Source: Photobacterium angustum (GTDB taxonomy: Bacteria > Pseudomonadota > Gammaproteobacteria > Enterobacterales > Vibrionaceae). From it: 64,000 nt of DNA. The translations under genes were made by a program, and so were the position numbers. Location of the stretch: contig NZ_MSCJ01000003.1 in NCBI RefSeq assembly GCF_002954615.1, positions 1-64,000 on the forward strand, in the 5' to 3' direction. Positions 52,561 through 60,792 of this stretch are shown here, in pieces; positions within the stretch are counted from its first letter, which is position 1; every line of letters begins with the position of its first letter. A model generated the notes under the pieces. The model searched no databases, was not told the DNA's origin, and was given only the letters and a program-made list of their open reading frames with translations.

Positions 52561-53784
52561 TTATTGTTTTATGAACTTTCCATCTTGAATTATCATCGAT
52601 ATATTGCTTCCATTCTCATCGAATAGTTCAATATTTTCTAATGGGTTTTCTTTTAGTACCAAAAGATCGGCAAAAGCTCCATTGGATATGATACCTAGCT
52701 TTCCCTCCATATTCATCATTTTGGCGTTCACATAGGTAGCCGAGTGAAGAGTTTCGAATGGAGTATCTACCTTAGATCGAAGCTTGAACTCCGTAGACTG
52801 GTATTGCATAAGTTCACCTAGTAGATCGGTTCCAAATCCAACGCTTACACCATTGTCTTTTGCGCACTTAATTGATTCTAGTGCTTGTTTTTGAACTAGT
52901 TGTAACTTTTCAAGCGTATGCGCTGGAGTTTCAATTATGGAACCATACTGAGTGAATGCGTTGTAGATTGCTAATGTTGGCACCAAGTAAGCTTTATGTT
53001 GACTCATTACTTTGGCAGCTTCCATATTTAGCAAGTTACCATGTTCGATACTCTTTACCCCAAGCTTTATACTTCGAATAATTGCTTCTGGTGTGTAGGC
53101 GTGAGCCATGACGTAAGTGCCAAAGTGATTTGCCTCGTCTACGATTGCAGAAATCTCTTCATCTGAAAACTGAAGGTTTGTTACTTTATCTGTTGGAGAG
53201 GCAATACCACCACTAGCCATTATCTTTATTTGGCTCGCTCCTTGCCTTAATTGTTCACGAGTAGCTTTGCGTACTGCAGAGACACCGTCACAAATCATAG
53301 AAATGGAAGAAGCACTTTTTAGACTGCAAGCACAAGGCTCAAAAGCATCAGTTTTATGTCTAAAATCACCATGACCTGCTGTTTGACTAAGTGCTTTTCC
53401 GCTAATAAATAGTCGAGGTCCGCAAATGATTTTTTTATCAAGAACATCAAGAATGCCAGCATCAGCACCACCGGCATCACGAACTGAAGTAAAACCTCTT
53501 AATAACATTTGATGCATTTCTTTAAAGCTTTTAGCGTAGATAGCAGCTTGGTGCTCATTCTCTTGATATAGGTTAACCAAATTGGCAGTAACATGTACGT
53601 GGGCATCAATTAATCCTGGCATAACATATTGCCCTTCAAGATCGATAACATCTATATCTTCATATATTGGCTCATATTTTTCTGTTACTTTGGATATTTT
53701 ATTGCCATTAATAAAAATGTTTCCTGAAGTTATTTTGTTTTGTTTACCATCAAAAATTTTAGCATTAACTAATAGCTTTTTCAT
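52561..53784 (-). CDS. Metal-dependent amidohydrolase (imidazolonepropionase/prolidase-like)
   Basis: 407 residues from the ATG at 53784, which has AAGGGG upstream; the frame extends 17 codons further without support. It has the full amidohydrolase layout: VMPGLIDAHVHV with the first two metal histidines, a candidate carboxylated lysine in QIKIMASGG, HAYTPEA and SIEHGN with further histidines, and the catalytic aspartate in GFGTDLLG. The ends form the composite beta-sandwich. Relatives hydrolyse Xaa-Pro/Xaa-Arg dipeptides or cyclic amides. Substrate unknown. It lies upstream of marC-marR on the same strand (165 bases), next to IS relics, so it is probably part of the accessory segment. Confidence 0.88.
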   Translation of the reverse strand: MKKLLVNAKIFDGKQNKITSGNIFINGNKISKVTEKYEPIYEDIDVIDLEGQYVMPGLIDAHVHVTANLVNLYQENEHQAAIYAKSFKEMHQMLLRGFTSVRDAGGADAGILDVLDKKIICGPRLFISGKALSQTAGHGDFRHKTDAFEPCACSLKSASSISMICDGVSAVRKATREQLRQGASQIKIMASGGIASPTDKVTNLQFSDEEISAIVDEANHFGTYVMAHAYTPEAIIRSIKLGVKSIEHGNLLNMEAAKVMSQHKAYLVPTLAIYNAFTQYGSIIETPAHTLEKLQLVQKQALESIKCAKDNGVSVGFGTDLLGELMQYQSTEFKLRSKVDTPFETLHSATYVNAKMMNMEGKLGIISNGAFADLLVLKENPLENIELFDENGSNISMIIQDGKFIKQ

Positions 53785-53833
53785 TATAATAAAATCACCC
53801 CTTGGTTTATTTGTCCGTAAAATATAACAAAAC

Positions 53834-53864
53834 AAAAAAAGAAAGCAATGCTTTCTTTTTTTTG
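53834..53864. terminator. Strong hairpin with A- and T-runs upstream of the amidohydrolase
   Basis: AAAAAAAGAAAGC aat GCTTTCTTTTTTTT, a perfect bidirectional terminator shape. It lies 50 bases before the amidohydrolase start and next to the IS5 relic, so the gene it served was probably lost when the region was rearranged. Confidence 0.75.
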
Positions 53865-53916
53865 TGTGAGTGTGAAAAATTAACTTTATCTTATAGTATG
53901 ATTTTGACCAGTAACC

Positions 53917-54890
53917 GGCGTTTTTGCCTAAATCAGTTGAACTTTTTTTCGAGTCTTGCGATCTGAACCTTTATGATGGTTAGAGCGGTGGTGAGATGGT
54001 TAAGGCAAAAAAGAAGATAACTAACTGGAGGGAGTACAATAAGGCTCTGTGCAAACGGGGCTCGGTTAAGTTCTGAATAGATGATTCAGCCGTAGATGCA
54101 TGGCAATGAAAAATCTATCATGGTAAACGTGGTAGAGGCTTCCAGTACTCTGATACAGCGATTGAAACTGAATTTATGATAAGGGGATATTCTCTCTACC
54201 ATTGCGGGCTCTTCAAGGTTTTATCGACTCTATCTTTGAGCTATTGGAGGCTCCATTGATGTCCCCTGACTACACGTGTATTAGCAAACGCTCGAAGACA
54301 GTTCAGGTCAAATATCGTAATAAATACAGAGGAACTATTCGCTATATCGCTATTAACTCGACTGGTATCAAAGTCTTTGGCGAAGGTGAGTGGAATGTAA
54401 AAAGCACGGTGTCGAAAAACGCAAACTTTGCGCAAACTGCACTTAGCTGTTGATGTAGACACTCATAAGGCCATTAGTGCGGAAGTCAGTCTTGTAAGTG
54501 TTAGCGATAGTGAAGTACTGCCAACATTACTCAACTCTTTACGTAGAAAGATAGATACCGTTTATGCCGATGGAACGTATGATACAAAAAGTTGCTATTA
54601 GCCCCTGAAAAATAAGGGCAGTACTCCGTTGATACCGCCTCGAAGAATGCGGTGCTTTGGGAAGAAGGGCATCCCAGAAATGAAGCAGCAAAGGCTTTGA
54701 AAAACGGAAAAATAGCAGAGTGGAAATCTGCGTCGGGTTATCACTATCGCTCAATATCTGAGACCGCAATGTCTCGATATAAAGGACTAACCAGCGGTAA
54801 ATAGAGATTGAGATGTTATAACGATCAAGTGGGAGGAATCATGACGAATGTCAAAGCTATAAACAAAGTCATAGGACTAGGTATGCCTGT
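53917..54890 (+). mobile_element. Decayed IS5-family element (transposase pseudogene)
   Basis: The left end GGCGTTTTTGCCTAAATC at 53917 resembles the terminal repeat of IS5/IS903-type elements. A transposase frame starts at 53996 (VKAKKKITNWREYNKAL) and is recognisable to GLGMPVR near 54885: DDSAVDAW, HGKRGRGFQYSD, RALQGFIDSIFELLEAPL, DYTCISKRSKTVQVKYRN, HLAVDVDTHKAISAEVSLV, VYADGTYDTKSCY. At least eight frameshifts or stops break it. The right terminal repeat is missing, because IS110-like sequence begins at once. Not functional. Confidence 0.85.
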
Positions 54891-55195
54891 TCGAAACAAA
54901 CGGCGAGTCACATATGGCGTAGTTGGTATTTAAAACGATTTGATCAAGAACACCATGTTGTGTTGGAGAGAGCATAACTTGATGCCAAGTTTGGATAATT
55001 CTCTAGCCCAACAATGTGCAAGGAACAATCTTCCATCGAGATGGTGCACTCATTTTGTTGTGCTATATAGTTTAGAAGCTTACTTCGAGGTAATTTTTTA
55101 CGGCTAATATTCCTTTCTTTATGATTGATTTCAAGAAGAAAGAAAATACTTTTTGCTAAGTCGATACCGATGATTTTATTCTGAGTTATGGTCTT
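54890..55195 (-). mobile_element. Decayed IS110-family transposase fragment
   Basis: On the minus strand it encodes the N-terminus of an IS110-type DEDD transposase: TQNKIIGIDLAKSIFFLLEINHKERNISRKKLPRSKLLNYIAQQNECTISMEDC (catalytic D in GIDLAK and acidic residue in SMED), then after a frameshift HQVMLSPTQHGVLDQIV ... NYAICD. The rest of the transposase is gone. It abuts the IS5 relic near 54890. Confidence 0.75.
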
Positions 55196-55398
55196 TACAA
55201 GCCAACCTAACAGATAAATTAGACGGATATAAATAAGTCGCCAATTACCTAGAGCCAGAGCGTTTTATGGAAAATAGCAAGCTACTCGAAATAAGTATTA
55301 AAACTTTAGAACACCGCATCAATACACCTATAAATGGTATTTCAATAAAATCGTTAACTTCCAAAGTAGTTAAAGGAGACTTCCTAAATGCAGGTTGA
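55195..55398 (+). pseudogene. C-terminal remnant of an unidentified gene
   Basis: One frame reads LQANLTDKLDGYK, a TAA at 55234, then VANYLEPERFMENSKLLEIS ... TSKVVKGDFLNAG and a stop at 55398. The composition is coding-like on both sides of the stop codon, so this looks like the 3' end of a decayed gene cut off on the left by the IS110 relic. The ATG at 55267 is internal. It overlaps the next small frame by 11 bases, as in compact operons. Family not recognised. Confidence 0.5.
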
Positions 55399-55483
55399 TA
55401 TTAATGTTATTTTAGAAGATCTTAAAATGGGAAAAAACAGCCGTACACAAGACTCTTTAAATAAGCTTAGTGTTCACTTATAA
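55388..55483 (+). pseudogene. N-terminal fragment of a small gene (31 codons left)
   Basis: It starts with a very good ribosome-binding site (AAAGGAGA, eight bases) and reads MQVDINVILEDLKMGKNSR TQDSLNKLSVHL before a stop. The strong start and the overlap with the preceding remnant suggest the 5' end of a genuine operon gene whose remainder is lost. The pattern is reminiscent of the N-terminus of small GmtX-type proteins of mobile elements, but too short to be sure. Confidence 0.4.
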
Positions 55484-56049
55484 GTTAGCTACTTATATGA
55501 TTTAGTGTGATTACCAAGCGATTTAATCTGTCTGTTAACGTCACTTTTTAGACTTTTATGCGCAAACACCGCCCTGATTGAATATTCTGAAACCAATAAC
55601 AACGTCAAATTTATACTTATTTTATATATTTTTCCTTATATAAATTAATGCTTTACTGTACAATGGTCTTGAGCTTCGATCACGATATGTCTGTCAATCC
55701 CATTTTAAAATGTCCTCTTTATCTCTCAAGTAGAAATGTCCTTTAGAGCGCCTCAAACGCTCTTAAAGAAGATTTTAGAGACTTGTTCATGTGGTATGCT
55801 TCCATAACGCCTTGTAAGTTTTTGACGCTTTAAGGGCGGTTTTTAGCTTAAAAGTCATCGAGTTACTTTGAACTAAGAACTGCACTCTGATACCCATTTT
55901 TTGTTCTTTGTAAGTTTGGGTTTCAGATTAGATCTATTTAGTCAAAACCTACTCGCATCTGGATGTAAACTTTTTGGCGAAACTCATTTCGGGGCAGAAA
56001 TAAGTTAGGACGCTAAAAATTAAGCCTAAAAATTAAGCCTGTGAAAAAT
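55484..56049. other. Gene-free decayed region right of the IS relics
   Basis: About 570 bases with no open gene. It contains two spaced copies of AAATGTCCT (near 55708 and 55735) that on the minus strand read like the repeated ends of an IS21-type element, and a 13-base tandem duplication (TAAAAATTAAGCC, 56014-56039). Otherwise AT-rich debris. Confidence 0.4.
56014..56039. repeat. 13-bp tandem duplication
   Basis: TAAAAATTAAGCC occurs twice head to tail just before the terC terminator. Confidence 0.8.
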
Positions 56050-56051
56050 AA

Positions 56052-56081
56052 AAAAAGCAGAGCACATAGGCTCTGCTTTTA
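56052..56081 (-). terminator. Terminator of the TerC-family gene
   Basis: Stem AAAAGCAGAGC / GCTCTGCTTTT with a 6-base loop; on the minus strand it ends in TTTTTTATTTTTC. Confidence 0.92.
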
Positions 56082-56102
56082 TATTATCTGTCGAATACGC
56101 GG

Positions 56103-56867
56103 TTATTTTACTTTAACTGCCCAGCCACATTGCTGTGGGTAAATACGACGAATAACTGTCTTATTTCGCTTTTTCAATAGGATGTGGCAGGTTTCAATTA
56201 ATAAACCAAATGCCATCGCAAAATACACATATCCTTTATTCAAATGAATCGCAAAACCTTCAGCCATTAACATACCACCTAACATTACTAAGAATAGTAG
56301 TGCTAATGTTTTCAAGCCCGGATAGCGCAATACATAATCGTTGATCTTCTCAGCACACAGTACCATCACAACTGCTGACGCTAAAATCGCAGCAACCATC
56401 AGTGGAACTTCACTTGTCATACCAACCGCTGTGATCACAGAGTCCATAGAGAACACCGCATCCACCGCTACGATTTGCAGCAAGACTAAAGCAATACCTG
56501 CTCGCACTTTGCTGGCTTCTTGGTGATGAGCACCAGAGAAACACATCCACAATTCTTTTAAGCTTTTCGCTAATAAGAATGCACCACCACCAATCATGAT
56601 CAAATCACGACCAGAGAACGGAGAGTCAGCAATAGAGAATAATGGCTGAGTTAATGACATTACCCAACTGATTGAGAACACAAGACCAATACGCGCAGCA
56701 ACAGCTAGTGCAATACCTAGGTTACGGGCTAATTTTCGTTGATGTTCTGGTAATCGCTCACATAGTACTGAAATAAACACAATATTATCGACACCTAATA
56801 CCACTTCTAAGGCAAATAAGGTCGCAAATATCATCATTGCTTCAGGTTGAAGGAAAAGATCTAGCAT
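56103..56867 (-). CDS. TerC-family membrane protein (YgdQ/YoaE-like)
   Basis: 254 residues with seven hydrophobic helices and the two acidic metal-site motifs of the family: EVVLGVDNIVFISVL near the N-terminus and VDAVFSMDSVITAVGM in the middle. TerC proteins are inner-membrane proteins linked to metal (manganese) export or membrane-protein metalation. Short form without CBS or CorC domains. Its Shine-Dalgarno AAGGAG lies eight bases before the ATG inside a perfect hairpin (56875-56892), which may control translation. Borders the accessory segment but looks native. Confidence 0.9.
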   Translation of the reverse strand: MLDLFLQPEAMMIFATLFALEVVLGVDNIVFISVLCERLPEHQRKLARNLGIALAVAARIGLVFSISWVMSLTQPLFSIADSPFSGRDLIMIGGGAFLLAKSLKELWMCFSGAHHQEASKVRAGIALVLLQIVAVDAVFSMDSVITAVGMTSEVPLMVAAILASAVVMVLCAEKINDYVLRYPGLKTLALLFLVMLGGMLMAEGFAIHLNKGYVYFAMAFGLLIETCHILLKKRNKTVIRRIYPQQCGWAVKVK

Positions 56868-56874
56868 TGAATAG

Positions 56875-56892
56875 ACTCCTTAACAAAGGAGT
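56875..56892 (-). promoter_or_regulatory. Hairpin sequestering the terC ribosome-binding site
   Basis: On the minus strand ACTCCTT tgtt AAGGAGT forms a perfect 7-bp stem with a tetraloop. The AAGGAG that would bind the ribosome is one strand of the stem, eight bases before the ATG. Confidence 0.6.
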
Positions 56893-57146
56893 TTAGGAAA
56901 AGAGAACAACTCGTGGGGTCGTCCATATGTATTTTATACCTCTTAAAATTAAAGTAGCGCTATTCAACCACAACCGTTGCGAATAACAATTGAGATTTTG
57001 TAACAACATGTAAGCGACGCTTACCGTATGACTCATCCATGATTGCTATTAATCGTAGTGGAAAAATACACTGTAAAAATAATATTGAAACCTCCCTCTC
57101 AAAATGTAAACTCAACATTTTACTTTTAGTTAACTATAGAAAGATA

Positions 57147-57500
57147 ATGAAACATAAATTCTGTTTATTAATTGCATTTGTAAGCATTTTTTCAACATCT
57201 GTTCAGGCCAAAGATCTAGTCGATACGCTAAATTCAGTGGATAATGGCTTACAAAAGCTGCAAAACAGCATTCAACAGTCGAAACGTCAGATCCGAGAAA
57301 GAAAAGAGAAACGAGAACGCCTCGAAAATGCATGGAACAACATGAAAGATGATGACTATGTAGAAAATCGTTGGAATAACTATGTCGATCAACAAGCACG
57401 TGAACGCAAACAACGTGCAGAACAACGCAAACGTAAATTTGTCGATAATTTAACGTCAGATCTTAATAAAGCTATCCGTGATGCTACCAATACCCATTAA
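57147..57500 (+). CDS. Small periplasmic charged coiled-coil protein, unknown
   Basis: 117 residues from the ATG at 57147, which begins a clean signal peptide (MKHKFCLLIAFVSIFSTSVQA); an upstream in-frame ATG at 57039 would bury it. The mature part is helical and strongly charged (KRQIRERKEKRERLEN, QQARERKQRAEQRKRKF), probably a coiled coil. It ends 27 bases before mltC on the same strand, so the two are likely co-transcribed and it may act at the cell wall. I do not recognise a family. Confidence 0.75.
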   Translation: MKHKFCLLIAFVSIFSTSVQAKDLVDTLNSVDNGLQKLQNSIQQSKRQIRERKEKRERLENAWNNMKDDDYVENRWNNYVDQQARERKQRAEQRKRKFVDNLTSDLNKAIRDATNTH

Positions 57501-57527
57501 TCACGGAAATATGTGGTAAGGATAACC

Positions 57528-58661
57528 ATGAAAAAAGCATTGCTCATTATTACAACCTGTTTACTTGCCGCAGGGTGTTCATCAAACCAAGTTGAATGTC
57601 TCTATAACTGCAAGCCCACTTATCCCAACCATAACGGGAATATCAATGGTGGAAATATAAACACAGGTAATGTGAATAATGAGCAAGCCATGCAAGCATT
57701 ATTGGCTTATCTTGGTGTGCAAGTGAAGAAGCAATGGGGCGATGACGAATTCCTTCAAGCAGGCAAGCACCGTTATGTGAAATACTTTGATGGTTATCGT
57801 ACGCGCGCGCACATTGATTTTGATAACGGTAAAATTTACGTTTCAACTGTTGCTCAATACGCACCTGAAGCCACATTGAAAAAAGCGATTGAAGAAACCT
57901 TGCTAATGCCAGCCGATCCATCTCAAGTGGATTTGTTCAGTGACAAATCGATCCCATTAAACGGTAAGCCTTTCTTACTTGGGCAAGTTAAAGATCAAGA
58001 TAACCAAGATATTCAATGGCCATGGCGTGCTGGGCGTTATGCAGATTATTTAATTGAAAATAAGCTGAAAATGAAACCATTAAAACGTGGAAATGCTTAT
58101 TTTGTTGAAATAGATATGGTTAGCGATCACCTTGAACAACGCGAATATCAATATGCTGACATTATAAAACGCGCATCAAAACAATACGGTATTTCAGAAG
58201 ATCTGATCTACGCGGTGGTAAAAACAGAAAGCAGTTTTAACCCGTTTGCCGTCAGCCACGCTGGGGCTTACGGTTTAATGCAAGTTATTCCGAAAACAGC
58301 AGGTGCTGATGTATTTAAGCTGGTGAAGAATAAACCGGGGATACCAACCAAAGACTACCTGTTTGATCCAGCTAACAATATTGATACGGGTACCGCTTAT
58401 TTGCACATTTTACAAACCCGCTATTTAAGGGATGTGCGAAATCCAACCACTAAACATTACAGTATGATTTCCGCTTATAACAGTGGTACAGGTGGCGTAT
58501 TATCAACCTTTGATTCAGATAGACAGCGAGCTATGGATAAACTGAATCAATTACAACCAAATCAAGCTTATTGGGCATTAACCAATAAACATCCGAAACT
58601 TGAAGCGCGCCGATACTTAGAAAAAGTGCTGAACTTCCAAAAAGAATTTCAGTCACTATGA
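57528..58661 (+). CDS. mltC: Membrane-bound lytic murein transglycosylase C
   Basis: 377 residues starting MKKALLIITTCLLAAGCSS, a lipoprotein signal with lipobox LAAGC; TAAGGA lies seven bases upstream of the ATG at 57528, so the GTG at 57513 is rejected. The N-terminal MltC-specific domain matches E. coli MltC (WGDDEFLQAGKHRYVKYFDGYRTRAHIDFDNG). The catalytic SLT domain follows: YAVVKTESSFNPFAVSHAGAYGLMQVIPKTAG with the catalytic glutamate in the TES motif, then DPANNIDTGTAYL and SAYNSG. It cleaves peptidoglycan glycan strands to 1,6-anhydro-muropeptides at the outer membrane. An N-rich linker (HNGNINGGNINTGNVNN) follows the lipobox. Neighbour of murQ and murR, i.e. cell-wall turnover. Confidence 0.94.
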   Translation: MKKALLIITTCLLAAGCSSNQVECLYNCKPTYPNHNGNINGGNINTGNVNNEQAMQALLAYLGVQVKKQWGDDEFLQAGKHRYVKYFDGYRTRAHIDFDNGKIYVSTVAQYAPEATLKKAIEETLLMPADPSQVDLFSDKSIPLNGKPFLLGQVKDQDNQDIQWPWRAGRYADYLIENKLKMKPLKRGNAYFVEIDMVSDHLEQREYQYADIIKRASKQYGISEDLIYAVVKTESSFNPFAVSHAGAYGLMQVIPKTAGADVFKLVKNKPGIPTKDYLFDPANNIDTGTAYLHILQTRYLRDVRNPTTKHYSMISAYNSGTGGVLSTFDSDRQRAMDKLNQLQPNQAYWALTNKHPKLEARRYLEKVLNFQKEFQSL

Positions 58662-58666
58662 TCTAT

Positions 58667-58731
58667 ATATACCCAAGTCACTTGGGTATAAAACAAAGCC
58701 CTATCATCGACCATCGAGATAGGGCTTTGTG
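58667..58731. terminator. Double hairpin, bidirectional terminator between mltC and murQ
   Basis: First hairpin TATACCCAAGT / ACTTGGGTATA (58668-58690), then ACAAAGCCCTATC / GATAGGGCTTTGT around a 12-base loop (58693-58730). It lies between convergent mltC and murQ. Confidence 0.88.
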
Positions 58732-58741
58732 TTTTGTATCA

Positions 58742-59665
58742 TTAGGCTTGGATCGCTTGACGAGTAAATCCGTTATTTTTCGCTAATAAGTCTGCGGCTG
58801 TTTGAGCATCGACACCAGCTAAAATCATCACAATCGCGGTTTTACAATGACCATCACAGGCAGTTAATGCGTGTTCAGCTTCATCACGGCTACATTCAGT
58901 TGCTTGCATCACAATGTTTTTCTGGCGTTCAACCAATTTGGCGTTGGTCGCTTCAACATCCACCATCAAATTGCCATACACTTTACCAACGCGGATCATC
59001 GCTCCTGTTGTCAGCATATTGAGCACTAACTTTTGCGCTGTCCCTGCTTTCATACGTGATGAACCCGTTACAACTTCTGCCCCAACCACTGGCGTGATAG
59101 CTACATCTGCCAGTGCAGCCATAGGGCTTTGTGGATTACAACTAATGGACGCGACCATCGCATTTTGTGATTTAGCATATTCCATCGCACCTATCACATA
59201 AGGGGTACGTCCGCTGGCAGCAATGCCAACTAAAACGTCTTTTGAATTAAAGTTAAGATCAATCAGATCTTGTGCGCCCATTTCACGATTGTCTTCTGCG
59301 TTTTCTACCGCTTTTAAAATTGCTTGATGACCACCAGCAATTAAGCCGACAACTTGCTCTGGCTTGCTACCATAAGTAGGTGGACACTCACTTGCATCTA
59401 AAATACCTAATCGACCAGAGGTGCCTGCGCCAACGTAAATTAAACGTCCACCTTGTTGAAAAGCCGCTGCAATAGCATCAACGACAACCGCAATTTCAGG
59501 TAATACTTGTTCAACCGCTAACGCGACTTTTTTATCTTCATTGTTGATCACCTTCAGCATATCAACTGTGGATAACATATCGATGTTTTGGCTTGCCGTA
59601 TTGCGACTTTCTGTGACAAGTTGGGTCAGATCAATCTTCAAGGTTTTCATCCTAGTTTTATTCAT
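58742..59665 (-). CDS. murQ: N-acetylmuramic acid 6-phosphate etherase MurQ
   Basis: 307 residues, full length, matching MurQ throughout: [51 protein letters not shown] (sugar-phosphate-binding SIS motif), [14 protein letters not shown], and [24 protein letters not shown]. It cleaves the lactyl ether of MurNAc-6-phosphate to give GlcNAc-6-phosphate and lactate in cell-wall recycling. The start may be 59665 or the ATG five codons later. It is divergent from a MurR-type regulator (127 bases). No murP transporter is adjacent. Confidence 0.96.
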   Translation of the reverse strand: MNKTRMKTLKIDLTQLVTESRNTASQNIDMLSTVDMLKVINNEDKKVALAVEQVLPEIAVVVDAIAAAFQQGGRLIYVGAGTSGRLGILDASECPPTYGSKPEQVVGLIAGGHQAILKAVENAEDNREMGAQDLIDLNFNSKDVLVGIAASGRTPYVIGAMEYAKSQNAMVASISCNPQSPMAALADVAITPVVGAEVVTGSSRMKAGTAQKLVLNMLTTGAMIRVGKVYGNLMVDVEATNAKLVERQKNIVMQATECSRDEAEHALTACDGHCKTAIVMILAGVDAQTAADLLAKNNGFTRQAIQA

Positions 59666-59792
59666 TCTTTTTTAATCATAATCAACAAGCGTATCAGGCT
59701 CTAGATTCTTATTCGCGATTAACATAACGCTGTAAATATCACGGTAACTCAGTGTTTTTCAGGCTATTATCAAGACAAATGCTCGAACTGTT

Positions 59793-60602
59793 ATGACTAT
59801 GACTGCACTTGATAAAATCGCCAACCTACAATCACAATTCTCCCCTAATGGTCAAAAGATTGCGACCTTGGTTTTAGCACAACCTGAATTAGTGGTTTCG
59901 CTGTCATCACAAGAACTTGCGAAAGCTGCCAATGTTAGTCAATCGAGTATTGTAAAATTTACTCAGCGTATTGGTTTTAAGGGATTTCCTGCCTTTAAAA
60001 TGGCGATCAGTGAAGAATTAGCAAGGCACAATACCATCGGTGGTAATGTGCTGAGTCAATTATCAACTCAACCAGAGCCTAATAACACGCTTGCGAGTAG
60101 CTTAAGTAAAATGGCGCAACAAAAAGCCAATGCCATTATTGATACAACCAAAGCTATTGATACTCAATTACTGACCGATATTGCAGCACGGTTAAGCCAA
60201 GCCCAACGGATTCAACTCGTCGGGCTGGGAGCAAATGCCATTATCACCCGTGATTTTAATGATAAGTTGCTAGCCTTAGGTTTACCTGTGATTCACAGTA
60301 AAGATCATGCCCTGCAAAGTACCATCGCCAACACACTAACAGAGCAAGACGTGCTTTTTGTGATCAGCAATAACAGTGAACAACCCATTTTACAGCTTAC
60401 AGCCCATGCCGCTAAGCTTCGTGGCGCTGGTATTATTGTCATAAGCACACCCGATGATTTACTGCTTAATTCCCTTGCTGATATGAAGCTCGATGTAATT
60501 TGTGAACCACCACTGCATAGCATTGCGAATCAGCATTTCAATTTACACCTTGCAGCACAACAAACGCTGACCGACATCATTTGTATTGCCTTACAACAAT
60601 AA
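59793..60602 (+). CDS. MurR/RpiR-family transcriptional regulator
   Basis: 269 residues. The N-terminal RpiR-type HTH (SSQELAKAANVSQSSIVKFTQRIGFKGFPAFKMAISEEL) is followed by a sugar-isomerase (SIS) domain (IQLVGLGANAIITRDFNDKLLALGLPVI ... DVLFVISNNSEQPILQLTAHAAKLRGAGIIVIS). Such regulators sense phosphosugars; MurR binds MurNAc-6-phosphate and represses murQ. The divergent position beside murQ makes that the obvious target. Starts at 59793, with an alternative ATG two codons later. Confidence 0.92.
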   Translation: MTMTALDKIANLQSQFSPNGQKIATLVLAQPELVVSLSSQELAKAANVSQSSIVKFTQRIGFKGFPAFKMAISEELARHNTIGGNVLSQLSTQPEPNNTLASSLSKMAQQKANAIIDTTKAIDTQLLTDIAARLSQAQRIQLVGLGANAIITRDFNDKLLALGLPVIHSKDHALQSTIANTLTEQDVLFVISNNSEQPILQLTAHAAKLRGAGIIVISTPDDLLLNSLADMKLDVICEPPLHSIANQHFNLHLAAQQTLTDIICIALQQ

Positions 60603-60792
60603 CTAAAACTGCTTAATTTACTTTTTGTTACCTTTAAAGACGCAATAAAGGGAACCCTGTTTTTGGTATACTGTCTGACTATATTATTTTGGCAGTATAT
60701 CTTCGCCAGCAATCTGCAGTACCGATTAAAAATCGCTTTTTCGCACGATGCCAGCATGCTGCACGCCTTCATTAGAGAAAATCTGACCAATT

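Noticed and set aside
55800..55860. attC-like sequence (AACGCC ... GGGCGGTT) suggesting an integron cassette site
   Set aside because: The arms pair poorly and lack the conserved core sites of Vibrionaceae attC; no cassette structure surrounds it.
56868..57000. yybP-ykoY manganese riboswitch upstream of terC
   Set aside because: The conserved bulge and loop sequences of that riboswitch are not visible; only the simple hairpin over the ribosome-binding site is supported.
57039..57146. Upstream start for the small periplasmic protein
   Set aside because: It would put 36 residues in front of a clean signal peptide beginning at 57147.
60530..60790. 86-codon minus-strand frame between the MurR-type gene and the AsmA gene
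   Set aside because: It overlaps the 3' end of the regulator gene and the AsmA promoter, is cysteine-rich and non-homologous, and has no ribosome-binding site.
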